From the NCBI GenBank assembly GCA_930367215.1, contig OV884057.1, forward strand, positions 206,883,621-206,947,620: a stretch of 64,000 nucleotides of DNA, in the 5' to 3' direction. The notes below the pieces were generated by a model. That model ran no database searches. It was not told where the DNA came from and worked only from the letters and a program-made list of their open reading frames with translations. A program made the position numbers and the translations under genes. This stretch comes from Pollenia angustigena. Its lineage: Eukaryota > Arthropoda > Insecta > Diptera > Polleniidae. Each line of letters opens with the position of its first letter. The first letter of the stretch is position 1. This document shows, piece after piece, positions 33,939 through 43,806 of this stretch.

Positions 33939-34207
33939 ATATTCAACATTTTTAATTTTTCGAATTTATTCTATGAGCTAAATTTCAGTTATGTATTTTA
34001 CAAAGCTTTTTTTGTAATAGTTCTATTCCTACAATTTTTCAGAAATGACTTTATACACTACTACTTTATACAATATAATAGTCTGGTAGTGTATAAAGTC
34101 ATTTCTGAAAAATTTTAGGAATAGAACTATTACAAAAAAGCTTTATAAAATACATAACTGAAATTTAGCTCATAGAATAAATTCGAAAAATTAAAAATGT
34201 TGAATAT
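33939..34207. repeat. Near-perfect inverted duplication, about 122-bp arms
   Basis: Left arm 33939-34061 and right arm 34086-34207 are reverse complements with only a few differences, around a 24-base loop (34062-34085). It lies inside DINE-1-like DNA, and the outer phrase TGTTAGTATTTATA occurs on both sides as a direct copy. Confidence 0.9.
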
Positions 34208-34568
34208 GTTAGTATTTATATTAAGATATGCTACAGTGACTTTTATAATAGCTACTATGTCATGAGGTTGTGCTGGTGGGTCAAAAATAAGCCATTGGTC
34301 CCATTAAACCCCCTTCCTGAAATCACTTAAAGGAAAACTTATTTCATAATATAATATTCGGCACAAAGTACTTTTGTTTCAATCCTAAATTTAATAACAT
34401 AATTTTCTTCAGGCAGGTCCATGATTACCCATGGGTCCCAAATAGGGTACACTTGCAAAAATTTGTTTGTATATACTGTGGCATAGGATATCATATGGTC
34501 GGGCTTGACGGACTATACTTTCTTATTTGTTTTTTTTTTTTACCAAGTTTGCATAATTGTTAAGCTCT

Positions 34569-34800
34569 AATTATAACCACAACACAACAGTGGATAGGCT
34601 ATTACACGCTTGTAATGATTTGTGTAACAGAATAAGATATTGGCTTAAGTGTCCGCTGACTCGGAATTTATTTCTGAGTCGATCTAATGATCTGCGTCCT
34701 TCCGCCTGTCTGACTTTCTGTACTTGTAAATTGTATCTTAAAATGCCGGTCTCAATTTTAAACATATTTTTATGAAATTTGCTATATGTATGTGTATATT
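34569..34800 (+). repeat. DINE-1-like left-end fragment
   Basis: TTATAACCACAACACAACAG plus TGGATAGGCTATTACACG, then TCCGCTGACTCGGAATTTAT, is a decayed left half of the GGTCGGGC subfamily. It starts about 38 bp after the right end of the preceding copy in the same orientation. Confidence 0.6.
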
Positions 34801-35193
34801 TTTGCACAGAGAAACATGAGTTGCGACTTTCCGCAACCACTATATATTGGCGGCCAGCGAACTTAAGTGACACTACAATTCATAAATTTTTTTGCTACCC
34901 ATTTTGTTCCATCTGATTGAAATTCTGCAAAAAATTACGTATTTGGGGTTAAAAAAATCCAGGCCAGTTGTTTCTATTCTTTTTTGTCTGGGTGCCTAAT
35001 GGGCACATTTTCCTTTGTAAATTCATTTGGGAAGGCACCTCTATCCAAAGAATTATGATTTCATATTAAATTTATTTTTATTCAAATTGTGGATAATATG
35101 GACAGTAGAGATACAGAAAAGATACAGACGGAGATATATTATTAAATTTTAAAGCAGTTCCACCGACAAGATTGACGAATTTAGCTTACATTT
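34801..35193. other. No supported feature
   Basis: AT-rich unique-looking sequence between repeats. Confidence 0.5.
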
Positions 35194-35406
35194 TACACCC
35201 AAAGAAAAAATGTCACCTCCAACAAAACTATTTTAAAGAAAATTTTAAACATATTATGATTCATTTAATAATATTATTGTCACCGACAACCATATTATGG
35301 TTGAATTAGACATCCATCAAGATGCCGCAATATGTTTAACATTTTCTTTAAAAATAGTTTTGTTTTGTAGGCGACCATATTTAAACATGTGTTTTCTCTG
35401 CGTGTA
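35194..35406. mobile_element. Short TIR element of the ACACGCAGAGAAAA family
   Basis: A 213-bp foldback: left TACACCCAAAGAAAAAATGT, right ACATGTGTTTTCTCTGCGTG plus TA. Inner arms CAACAAAACTATTTTAAAGA and TCTTTAAAAATAGTTTTGTT (plus TTG) also pair. The centre has ACCGACAACCATATTATGGT. Non-coding. Confidence 0.75.
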
Positions 35407-35854
35407 CATAAAAAAAAACAGAGAAATAGCTGGGATTATGCTTAAATATCATTAAATAATTAACATTATTGAGCTGGTACGATTTTGCAAAATATTTTTT
35501 ATAATAAAAAATTGTTAACACTCTACTATTCTTCAATAAATACAGCTTTGTTCACAATCAGAGCAAAAATTTAATTTTTTCTTCCATCTTATTTCTTCCC
35601 AAAGTATTTCATATATTTTCCTTTCATTTTTGAAACAAAAATGTAACTAAAGTCTTTAAAAAAAGTTGAGTCAACTTCTACTTCAGCAACAATTTATATG
35701 AAATTGATGAATAAAAATTCCCAGGGAGTTTTTTCTTTTCTCCCATTTTGCGTATTTAAATTCAATTGATAAAATGGAAAAATAGACTCCCCGGGGAATA
35801 TGTTTTCATAATTTCGGTGATTGTGTTGGCTATAAAATATGACAGTTAACAAAA

Positions 35855-36166
35855 TTTAGTATTGTGGTAATTTTGTTGAAATATTTATGGTTTTTAATCC
35901 AAATTTTCAATTATTTTATTCAGGCTTTTATACCCTCCACTTATGACCTCCAATTACACCAATTACCCAAATTTTTTTTTTTTTATCAAAATTTTTTATT
36001 TACTGTTATAGTTATTGCCAAAAAAAAAAGCTCCCAGAATCAGTTGATAAATTCAAAGAAGAAAATTGAGTGTTGGCCTGTGTAATCATTCATTCTTGAC
36101 TGACCTGAGATTCGAACCCAGGCGGCTGGTTACCCTCACATGTTTCGATCGCTACCACTCGATTTC
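35855..36166 (-). repeat. tRNA-derived SINE, diverged copy with an insert
   Basis: Same SINE as 39781-40027 in the same orientation: tail TTAGTATTGTGG and head with TGAGATTCGAACCCAGGCGG (B box in reverse) and CCACTCGATTTC. About 120 bp of foreign DNA beginning TTTTATACCCTCCAC (a DINE-1-like tip) and ending near 36050 replaces the middle. Confidence 0.65.
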
Positions 36167-36450
36167 CTCAGAGGGATTTGCCCTTTTACACTTGCAGCCA
36201 TCGACGACTGCTGACGTCAATTGTCAAACATCAATCCTTAAATCAAATTGTAATTAAACCTTTGGTAGATCGAAATTTGCTTTATTGAATGATTTTCAAT
36301 TTTTAATTGATTTTACATGTTTTTCCTTTACCTCTGTTTTTTCGTACTTTTTGTCAAGAATTCTTCTTGAAATATTTTATTTTTTGAAATCCCTAATTTT
36401 TTTTTGCAAAACACATTTTTTTTTAATTTGTCGGCCTATTCTTCCGACCA
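36167..36450 (-). repeat. SINE-associated linker
   Basis: Reverse-orientation copy of the roughly 300-bp linker that joins SINEs in the arrays at 44-57 kb. It contains GCTGACGTCAATTGTCAAAC, CCTTTGGTAGATCGAAATTT and TTTTTCGTACTTTTTGTCAA. It decays toward 36450. Confidence 0.65.
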
Positions 36451-36998
36451 CATTGTTAATTTTACTTTCTGCAATTTCTATTAATTTGACTTGAGTATTA
36501 AGTGAACTAAATCCCTCCTAATTAGTTATTGTTTCACCAATTAATCCGTTAATGGAAAATACAAATGCTAATTGACTTCTGATGTTATTTAAATTTAATA
36601 CTTCTTGAACTTTCTTAAACGCTATCAACAAGCTTTTCTGACATTGTTAATTGCTTAAAGTTTTTTGAATAGAATTCTGATACATCTAGCCAGGCCCAAT
36701 CTTATTACTTCTGGCTGTGGTGGGAGAGGAACCATAGAATACGTTTCATTAAAAATTGCAATACTTTCGAATTGGCTTCTAATTTCCCATGTACCAAACA
36801 AGTAACTTGTAACAGTTTTGGATAAAATATTTTAAGCCTATTGAAAGCCTTAACCAAAGTATACTAAGTAACACGACTCTTTGACAATCCCTCTCAGCAG
36901 GTACCTAGTAGTACATAACTCAAACATGTGTAAGTGAAAAAAATGTACATGTATTGATACATTTTTATTTTTCACCAGACATACAGGGTTTCATTAAA
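36451..36998. other. No supported feature
   Basis: AT-rich DNA. AAGTAACACGACTCTTTGAC at 36866 is an isolated inverted match to 38403-38425, suggesting the nearby palindrome once extended further or was rearranged. Confidence 0.45.
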
Positions 36999-37654
36999 TA
37001 TGTTAAAATTTTATTTGTTTTATTAAGTACTTTTTTTGCAAAAATATTTTCAAATCGCATTGATTAAGTTTGAAATATGTACGTATATGCATATGATTTA
37101 TATAAAACGTAGAAATTTAACAGAAAACCGTATTTTAATGTACATGTATACAAAAATCGTTTTATAGTAAATATTATTTAAAAAAATGTACCGTAAAAAA
37201 AAAAAAAAAAAATTTGCTGCCTTTAATATCATCTTTAAGAATACATTTTATCACCTTTTTTACTTCGATGTCGAAACCAAATTTAAAAAGTAAAGTTTTA
37301 AAACTATTATAGTGCATTAAAAAGGTGTTTTTAAAACTATTTTTAATTATATTTCATTTAATTACTGGTGGTGTTCTGTAAAAAAGCCAATTCATATACC
37401 TTTTGCTGATGAGTTATTAAATGCAATTTAAGTTTTTTGATCATTTTACGTTACATTATTTTATAAAAAAAAATATTTTGTTAATTTATATACCCTGTTA
37501 CAAAACTACATAAAATTACTTTAAAGTACTTTATACTCTGATGTAACATTAACACTCAGGCAGTCAACTAGTTCAACGGACAAGATTAGATAGATTTATA
37601 GAAATGTTACTTTGCAATAAAAGAAATTCCTTTGTAATTCAATGCGATACAGAA

Positions 37655-37815
37655 CCCAGTAAAAACTTCGCCTACAAAATAATCTGTTAAGTAATCAGAA
37701 AAAAGTAAAAAAGTTACTTACAATTCAACTAAAAGAACCAATGAATTCTACTGAAAGAACCAATGAATTTTACAAGGGAAGTCCAAAATGAATGCATTAA
37801 AAAGTAAGCCATTAT
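37655..37815 (-). mobile_element. CCCAGTAAAAACTTCGCCTA MITE, truncated copy
   Basis: Matches the right part of the complete copy at 43997-44268 in reverse orientation. It carries an extra internal duplication of the phrase AAAGAACCAATGAATT, and stops where a DINE-1-like tip begins. Confidence 0.7.
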
Positions 37816-37980
37816 TATACCCTTCACCGCAGGTGGTGAAAAAGGATATGTATGCATATGTATGCATTTAAGTTTGTCATTCCGTTTGTAATTTCTACAA
37901 TATTGATCTTAGGCACTATAAAGTATATATGTTCTGGGCCTTTATGATAAGCGAAGTGGATGTCTGTGTGTTTTTGTGAA
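37816..37980 (+). repeat. DINE-1-like left-end fragment, GATTCGGC subfamily
   Basis: ATTATACCCTTCACCGCAGG, GTTTGTCATTCCGTTTGTAA and CACTATAAAGTATATATGTT plus CTGGG closely match 4922-5070. No right end follows. Confidence 0.7.
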
Positions 37981-38842
37981 ATAAGAGTTACACATTTCAA
38001 TAACCATAGGTTTGTTTTCGAAATTATGTTTTGAACAATGTAATTTAAGCATTTAAAAGGTTTATGTAAACTTTGTCAATTTTTATTTTTATCCCTTTTT
38101 TCAATACATTAATACTAAAATTAGCAACTCTGATAAACTAATTTAAAATCTACCATAAAAAAATTTTACGTTAAAAATTATATTTTTTATTTGTGCTTAT
38201 AAGAACTAATTTTATTTGTTAAAATGTGAAAAATTTTTATAAAAAATTTAAATAATTAGATGTTTTGTGATAAAAATGTGGAACAATCCCAATTTTCCGA
38301 AATATTTGACGAAAAAATTCGGGACATTTCTTTTGTTTTTGTTTCTCTCAAGTGTGTTGAATTCACACAGGACATGTACATGTGGGAGAATAAAATTTAA
38401 AAAAAGAGTCGTGTTACTTGTTATCAAAGTATAATAATTTGATGTAGTTTTGTAAATTAACAAAATATTTTTTTTTATAAAATAATGTAACGTAATTGCA
38501 TTTAATAACTCATCAGCAAAAGGTATATGAATTGGCTTTTTTACAGAACACCACCAGTAATTAAATGAAATATAATTAAAAATAGTTTTAAAAACACCTT
38601 TTTAATGCAAATCTTAATTATATATTGGATAGTTTTAAAACTTTACTTTTTAAATTTGGTTTCGACATCGAGGTAAAAAAGGTGATAAAATGTATTCTTA
38701 AAGATGATAATAAAGGTAGCAAATTTTTATTTTTTTTACGGTACATTTTTTTAAAATAATATTAACTAAAAAACGATTTTTGTATACATGTACATTAAAA
38801 TACGGTTTTCTGTTAAATTTCTACGTTTTATATAAATCATAT

Positions 38843-39086
38843 CTGTGGCCTTTTGACAAAACATCTTAAGTCAAATTTGAAAAGTTGAAAAAATGCTGTT
38901 AATTATAAAAATTTTCATTCAAAAAACATTTTTGTTTACGATTTAAAAATTTTGTATTATTAAGGAAATTTTTCTTTAATTTCGGTTTATTTAATTATTT
39001 GATAAAAATTATTTTTTCGCCGATTATTTTTAAACTTTTTTTTTATATCTTATCTCGACTTAAGATGTTTTGTCAAAATGCCACAG
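38843..39086. mobile_element. MITE with CTGTGGCCTTTTGACAAAAC ends and ATAT TSD
   Basis: A 244-bp element; right end is the inverted copy (GTTTTGTCAAAATGCCACAG) with one mismatch in the first 28 bases. Flanks are ATAT on both sides (38839-38842, 39087-39090). The other palindrome arm (about 37088-37110) reads through without it, giving an empty site. Confidence 0.85.
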
Positions 39087-39116
39087 ATATGCATATACGT
39101 ACATATTTCAAACTTA

Positions 39117-39255
39117 CTGCCTGTTTTTCGAAAATGTAAGCAAGTGGGTGAGTGAGAAATTATATTGAAAACAAACACAAATTTTCGTTTTTTATTGTTG
39201 TTTTCAATATAATTTCTCACTCACTCACTTGTTTACGTTTTCTAAAAACAGGCAG
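39117..39255. mobile_element. PIF/Harbinger-type palindromic MITE with TTA TSD
   Basis: A 139-bp near-complete palindrome starting CTGCCTGTTTTTCGAAAATG and ending AAAACAGGCAG. It is flanked by TTA on both sides (39114-39116, 39256-39258). The left palindrome arm at about 37058-37075 is the empty site with a single TTA. A 3-bp TWA duplication is characteristic of PIF/Harbinger. Confidence 0.85.
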
Positions 39256-39364
39256 TTAATCAATGCGATTTGAAAATATTTTTGCAAAAAAAGTACTTAA
39301 TAAAACAAATAAAATTTTAACATATAAAATATGCCTTAAAAACCTAAATATGCAAAAATATGAA

Positions 39365-39510
39365 TATTCGCCCAAAATATGAAGCAATATGCAAAAACAA
39401 ATAGATTCAATTTTAACGCAAATTTAATGATTCGCAAAGATAATTAGTCGATATCGTTCTTAGTCTATCGACAAAAAACATGCATTCGCATGGAAATCAC
39501 ATCCTACTAA
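39365..39510 (-). repeat. Dispersed repeat, partner of 25968-26095
   Basis: Inverted match to 25968-26095, including GTCTATCGACAAAAAACATG and CGCATGGAAATCACATCC. Non-coding. Confidence 0.6.
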
Positions 39511-39780
39511 TTACACATGAGCTAGATATGCAAGTAGAAATTACACTTAATATGTGTAATAACACTAAGATTGGCAGTACTGTTGTGCATACTAATACGC
39601 CTTAAACATTCCTATGGATCTTACGATACAGGGTGGCACAGAATGAGCTATATGGTTTAAATTCATTCTAACTCATTCTGCGCCACTCTCTATTAAGTTT
39701 ACAATTTTTTTTTTTTTAAATTAGGTCTCTTTTCGCTTTCCAACTGCCATTATTATATTTTTATAATTATTTCTCTAAAC

Positions 39781-40027
39781 AATAATTAGTATTGTGGTTA
39801 TTTTGTTGAACTATTTATGGTTTTTAATCCAAATTTTTAATATTTTTAATTAGGCTTAAGTTCATGAAATTTAATTTTTATTAAATTATTTTTGTGAAGA
39901 AAGGAATTTTACAACATGAAAATTAATTAAAATTGTTATTGATAATCTTTCATTCTTGACGTGGCTCGGGCTCGAACCCTGGCCGGCAGGTTACCATGAC
40001 ATGTTTCGATCGCAACCACTCGATCTC
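39781..40027 (-). mobile_element. tRNA-derived SINE, complete solitary copy
   Basis: A 247-bp SINE read on the minus strand. The head starts GAGATCGAGTGGTTGCGATC: this forms a D-arm-like hairpin (GATC/GATC) and an A-box-like AGATCGAGTGG. The B box GGTTCGAGCCC follows about 45 bases later, an exact fit to GGTTCGANNCC. The body ends CACAATACTAATTATT with no A tail. An exact 8-bp duplication, CTCTAAAC, flanks it (39773-39780 and 40028-40035). These are hallmarks of a pol III-transcribed SINE mobilised by a LINE. The 3' half has no identified LINE partner in the window. Confidence 0.85.
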
Positions 40028-40035
40028 CTCTAAAC

Positions 40036-40638
40036 ACTATAAAATGTTAAAGCATCTTATAAAATTCAAAGGCATTGTGTTAGTAATGGCTGTTCAAAAA
40101 AGAAAAAGCTAAAAGATATTAAAGAAAAAGTAGTTCCTTTATTTTTGTTTTCTATAAATAAAATTCAACATACGATTATATTATATTTTCCCTTATTATA
40201 CATCTAGTAAAATAAAGAAATTCATTCATTTTCCGTTTTATAAACATTTTTTTTTTCTTAAAAAGAACATTTCACTACACAGTGGAAACATGTTTTTGAG
40301 ATATTTGGCTCAGAGCAAAACCATTGTCTTGTCTTACAAATCTAAAAAAAGCCAACGAAAAAATTATACAGAAAAACTCAACAACGAAATTTTACAAAAG
40401 ATTGTGGTTCTTATTTTATTTTTTAGAGCTTGTTTCTATTTTTATGTTCTCCTTGATGAAATAAACAAAAAGACTGTTAGAAATAAAGAAAGAAAGAAAG
40501 AAAACAATGACATAATGCAATGTTTTGTCCATTGATTGTGCATTTTGGCTTACAATGAGGTAAACAAAGCTAAAATGGAACTTAAAAAATAAAGCGAAAT
40601 GAAGGAGCTGCAGACATAATAAATGACTTCAAGTTGCA
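40036..40638. other. No supported gene
   Basis: A 81-codon open frame at 40290-40535 (Lys/Glu-rich) has no recognisable domain and ends in a short AAAGAAAG repeat. I do not consider it a gene. Confidence 0.45.
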
Positions 40639-40868
40639 GCCAAAATAGGCTGTAGGAAAGAAAAATCGCCAAAAAAAAAAAATGAAAAATCGCCCAAAAA
40701 AATTGCATGTAAAATTGGGCCTGATTTCATATGAAAAATGGCCCAAAATTTTTGGGCTATTTATCGTTATTGTTGGGTGATTTTTCGTTTTTTAAATTTA
40801 ATTTAAAAATGTTGTATGAAAAATGGCCCAAAAAAATGGGCTATTTTTAAAATTCTACCATAATCTTA

Positions 40869-41035
40869 CATAGCAGAGAAAACCATGTTTTATTATGGTT
40901 GCAAACAACAAAACTATTTTTCAAGAAACTAATTTAACCATTATATGGTTGTCGGCGACAATGATTTGGTTAAATTAAACATAATATCGGTAGAATTTTT
41001 TTGAAAATGATTTTGTAGCTTTTTCTCTGGGTGTA
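40869..41035. mobile_element. Short TIR element of the ACACGCAGAGAAAA family, nested
   Basis: Left AGCAGAGAAAACCATGTTTT, right GCTTTTTCTCTGGGTGTA; centre has ATGGTTGTCGGCGACAATGA. A mirror-image partial copy is at about 41486-41590 (ACACCCGGAGTAAAAGC...), so the pair extends the central palindrome of the foldback element. Confidence 0.65.
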
Positions 41036-41066
41036 TATATAAAATATATACATATATATCGAAAAT

Positions 41067-41463
41067 AAGGATTTTCTCTTCTATGGTATAACAAATACTG
41101 GCTTCGCTAACTAAAGCTTCTCTGTATCGCCGGCCTTCGGCCGGGCGCAAGGATTTTCTCCTCTATGGTATAACAAAGACCGGCTTCGCTAACTAAAGCT
41201 TCTCTGTATAGCCGGCCTTCGGCCGGGCGCAAGGATTTTCTCCTCTATGGTATAACAAACACCGGCTTCGCTAACTAAAGCTTCTCTGCGTAGTCGGCCT
41301 TGTTCGGAAACAAGGCAGTTTTTCGAAGCTTTAGTTAGCGAAGCCGGTCTTTGTTATACCATAGAGGAGAAAATCCTTGCGCCCGGCCGAAGGCCGGCTA
41401 TACAGAGAAGCTTTAGTTAGCGAAGCCAGTATTTGTTATACCATAGAAGATGAAATCCTTATT
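41067..41463. repeat. GC-richer 82-bp units arranged as a hairpin (3 forward, 2 reverse)
   Basis: Forward units start AAGGATTTTCTC at 41067, 41149 and 41231. Two reverse units follow 41325-41463. Each full unit contains GGCTTCGCTAACTAAAGCTT and a self-pairing CCGGCCTTCGGCCGG. The turn at about 41299-41316 is CCTTGTTCGGAAACAAGG. Forward and reverse units differ by only a few bases. A related phrase occurs at 51464-51500. Confidence 0.9.
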
Positions 41464-42519
41464 TTGGATATATATATATTTAATATATACACCCGGAGTA
41501 AAAGCTATAAAAATATTTTATCCATATTATGTTTAATTTAACCAAATCATTGTCACCGACAACCATATTATGGTTAAATAAGTATCTTTAAAAAAATCAC
41601 TTGAAATTTTAACGGTATTTTAAAAAAAAATTTACACATTTTTGATTATAAGTTAAGTTGCGGACGTTGCAAAGTGTCATAACGTCCTCGTCCTCGTCTT
41701 CGATGGACATTATGACACTTTAAAAGTGTCCAAGGACACTACGACACTGGACGTTATGACATGTCACCTAAATTTATATGAATAATAAACACTCTTTTGC
41801 AAATTTAGTAATTTTTTTTTTTTTTTTTTTTTTGGGAAAAAATTCGTTTTTGCTTTTTGGGTCATTTTTCATTTTCTTTTTGGGCCCTTTTTCGTTTTTT
41901 TTGGGCAAAATTTCATATTTACCTTTTTGGGTAATTTTTCATGTTCGCTTGGGCGATTCTTCATTTGGGCGATTTTTCATTTTTTTTTTTGGGCCATTTT
42001 TCTTTGGGCGATATTTCCTACAGCCGCCAAAATAATGCAGTTTACTTACGTGAGTAAAAGTTCCAGGAAATAAACAAGCAAGAAAATATAATTGGGTAAA
42101 CTCAAGATTATGATACCCTACACTTTTTATGAGTTCTCAAAGATATGTTTTCTAAAGTGGATTTTCGGCAAGAGGGCCTGGCCTTGTAGTCAGTTCTGAC
42201 CTACACAAAATTTATAGGTGGCTTTGAATAAATTTGTTTATGCTTTGCAAACTTTAGCACGTATTGTGGCGCTTACAACCGACCAAAAATTAAAAACGTA
42301 AATATTCAAAAATTTAACTGCACACAAGGTATTATAATATTATAACTGTCTGTGTGACGGTACGAAAATGTTCTAATATTTTGAGGATGGTGGCGTATAA
42401 TTTATAATTAATTGTCATAAGCAGAGAAGACAAAAAAACGCAATATTCAATAATTTTACAGCATGAAGATATTATAAAAAAAGCAACAAAAAATTGATAA
42501 AACAGCAAAAAAAAGCACT

Positions 42520-43105
42520 AAACATGTTTTATTCTAATTTTTCCACATCATCAAAATTATTACAATATACTATCGTGTGGGCTTTTATGTTTTCAAATTT
42601 TAATTTTATATGTCGATCTGTTAAAAGCTTTTTGTATAAAGATAAGCTTCTTTCTACATCGACGGAGGTTGACGGTGCAAATTTTTATTTGAGAATTTCA
42701 TTAGAGGACAACCTTTTTACATATTCATCTTTTGGAACAGTACCAGACTCTAAAATATATTTTATTTCCAAAAACTGTTGATATCCGGGATTTCTTTTTA
42801 ATATTTTCTCAAATTTCTTTTTATATTGTTGGTCCTCGATCTTCCATAGTCCGTCAGAAACTGTTGATAAAGCATTAGTGCTCTCGGAAATTAATAATCC
42901 CGCAGTTTGCAATTTTTTTATAGCAACCAAAATGTTTGCAAAATTATATTTTTGAAATGTAAGTTGAGAACTTAGTTTGGAGTTTTCAAATATTTTTTTT
43001 GGATTGCACAATTGAGTCGGCATCTTGATTGTCAAGTTCTAAAACAACGGCTTTAACTTCTTCAAGATGTTAAGCGTAATACATTGCCGCTTCTAACCAA
43101 GGTAC
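42520..43105 (-). pseudogene. hAT transposase C-terminal fragment, copy 1
   Basis: Minus strand encodes SSQLTFQKYNFANILVAIKK, LLISESTNALSTVSDGLWKI, NPGYQQFLEIKYILESGTVP and KDEYVKRLSSNEIL. After a frameshift near 42685 come FAPSTSVDVERSFSLYK-type residues and a tail ending near 42530, matching the hAT dimerisation domain (the VDVERSFS block). Its partner at 45102 has a stop where this copy has Trp. The N-terminus and catalytic centre are absent. Confidence 0.7.
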
Positions 43106-43806
43106 CCAAGTAGTACCAAGGAAGTACCACATTAGCATTCATTTTTAGAAAGAGTTGTTTTCTCCGCGGTGCCTGTAAAAATTTTGTTTTTGTAACATAC
43201 ATATATTTTTAACATACATGTATATAAGAGCGACTCAAGTTGTATGGAAGCAAAATTTGTGCTCGATGTACCCTCCTAAAAATTATCCTTGAACTTTTTT
43301 AAGATGACATTTTAAATATTTCGGCTCCAGCTTTGACCGCTCGTGAGCTGGACCAGTTTGAAAAACGGGTCTATTTTTGTTAATTTGAGAATCTGTTTCC
43401 TTACCAACATATACCAATTGGGTATCATAAGAACGGTTTTTTAAGGCGTGTCCAACTGTTTATACAATTTGTCTAAGGACGGTCATCCATGACCTTTTTT
43501 TTAGGACTTTCTGTAAAAAAAAACGGTTTTTGAATTTTTTGTTCGGGGTTGTTTGTAATAAAAATGCCAAATTAATATATTTTAATCTTTAGTCGATTTA
43601 ATTAAAAACGTATCTCAGCTTTTTTTGAAATTCGTGATAGTTCGCGTTTTGACAAAAATGCAATGGGGTAGTAACCCTTCGTTTAAAATAGGGCAATATG
43701 GGTATCAAATTTTTTCTTTTGCCAAGTGTATGTCAATAATATGGATTTTTGCAAATTGGATACATTTTACACGGTGCTCTGGAATATATAAAAATGCAAT
43801 TTTTTC

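Larger units (their letters stand above)
32811..34531 (+). mobile_element. DINE-1-like element interrupted by a LINE fragment
   Basis: Left tip TTTATACCCACACCACAATA with GAGAGGGTATAATGCATTTG at 32811-32848; right end CATATGGTCGGGCTTGACGG and ACTTTCTTATTTGTTTT at 34490-34531. DINE-1-like DNA is present at 32811 to about 33080 and about 33815-34531. The middle is LINE coding sequence, and a 123-bp inverted duplication lies at 33939-34207. The right hairpin has one mismatch (GACGGAC for GACCGAC). Confidence 0.75.
36999..39324. repeat. Large inverted repeat (arms about 0.5 and 0.9 kb)
   Basis: Left arm 36999 to about 37520 and right arm about 38425-39324 are near-identical reverse complements; the right arm is longer only because it carries two TIR elements (38843-39086 and 39117-39255). 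The spacer of about 0.9 kb holds a partial MITE and a DINE-1-like fragment. No coding capacity. Confidence 0.85.
40648..42025. mobile_element. Foldback (FB)-like element with 9-bp TSD
   Basis: A 1378-bp element beginning GGCTGTAGGAAA and ending TTTCCTACAGCC (perfect 12-bp TIR), flanked by an exact 9-bp duplication GCCAAAATA (40639-40647 and 42026-42034). Long arms are built of short degenerate tandem units (ATGAAAAATGGCCCAAAA-type, left to about 40850 and right from about 41820). A central inverted block lies at 40869-41590. Arms made of simple tandem repeats plus a 9-bp TSD are the known Foldback pattern. The right arm opens as a frame of FFFFLG-like repeats, which is low complexity and not a gene. 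Confidence 0.82.

Noticed and set aside
34557..34873. Open frames on both strands near 34.6 kb
   Set aside because: They translate the decayed left end of a DINE-1-like element.
40941..41463. CRISPR-like array
   Set aside because: The 82-bp units are contiguous and inverted with no unique spacers, and the genome is clearly eukaryotic.
41778..42035. 85-codon open frame rich in FFLG repeats
   Set aside because: It is the translated short tandem repeat of the right foldback arm; the same DNA pairs with the left arm and has no start context.
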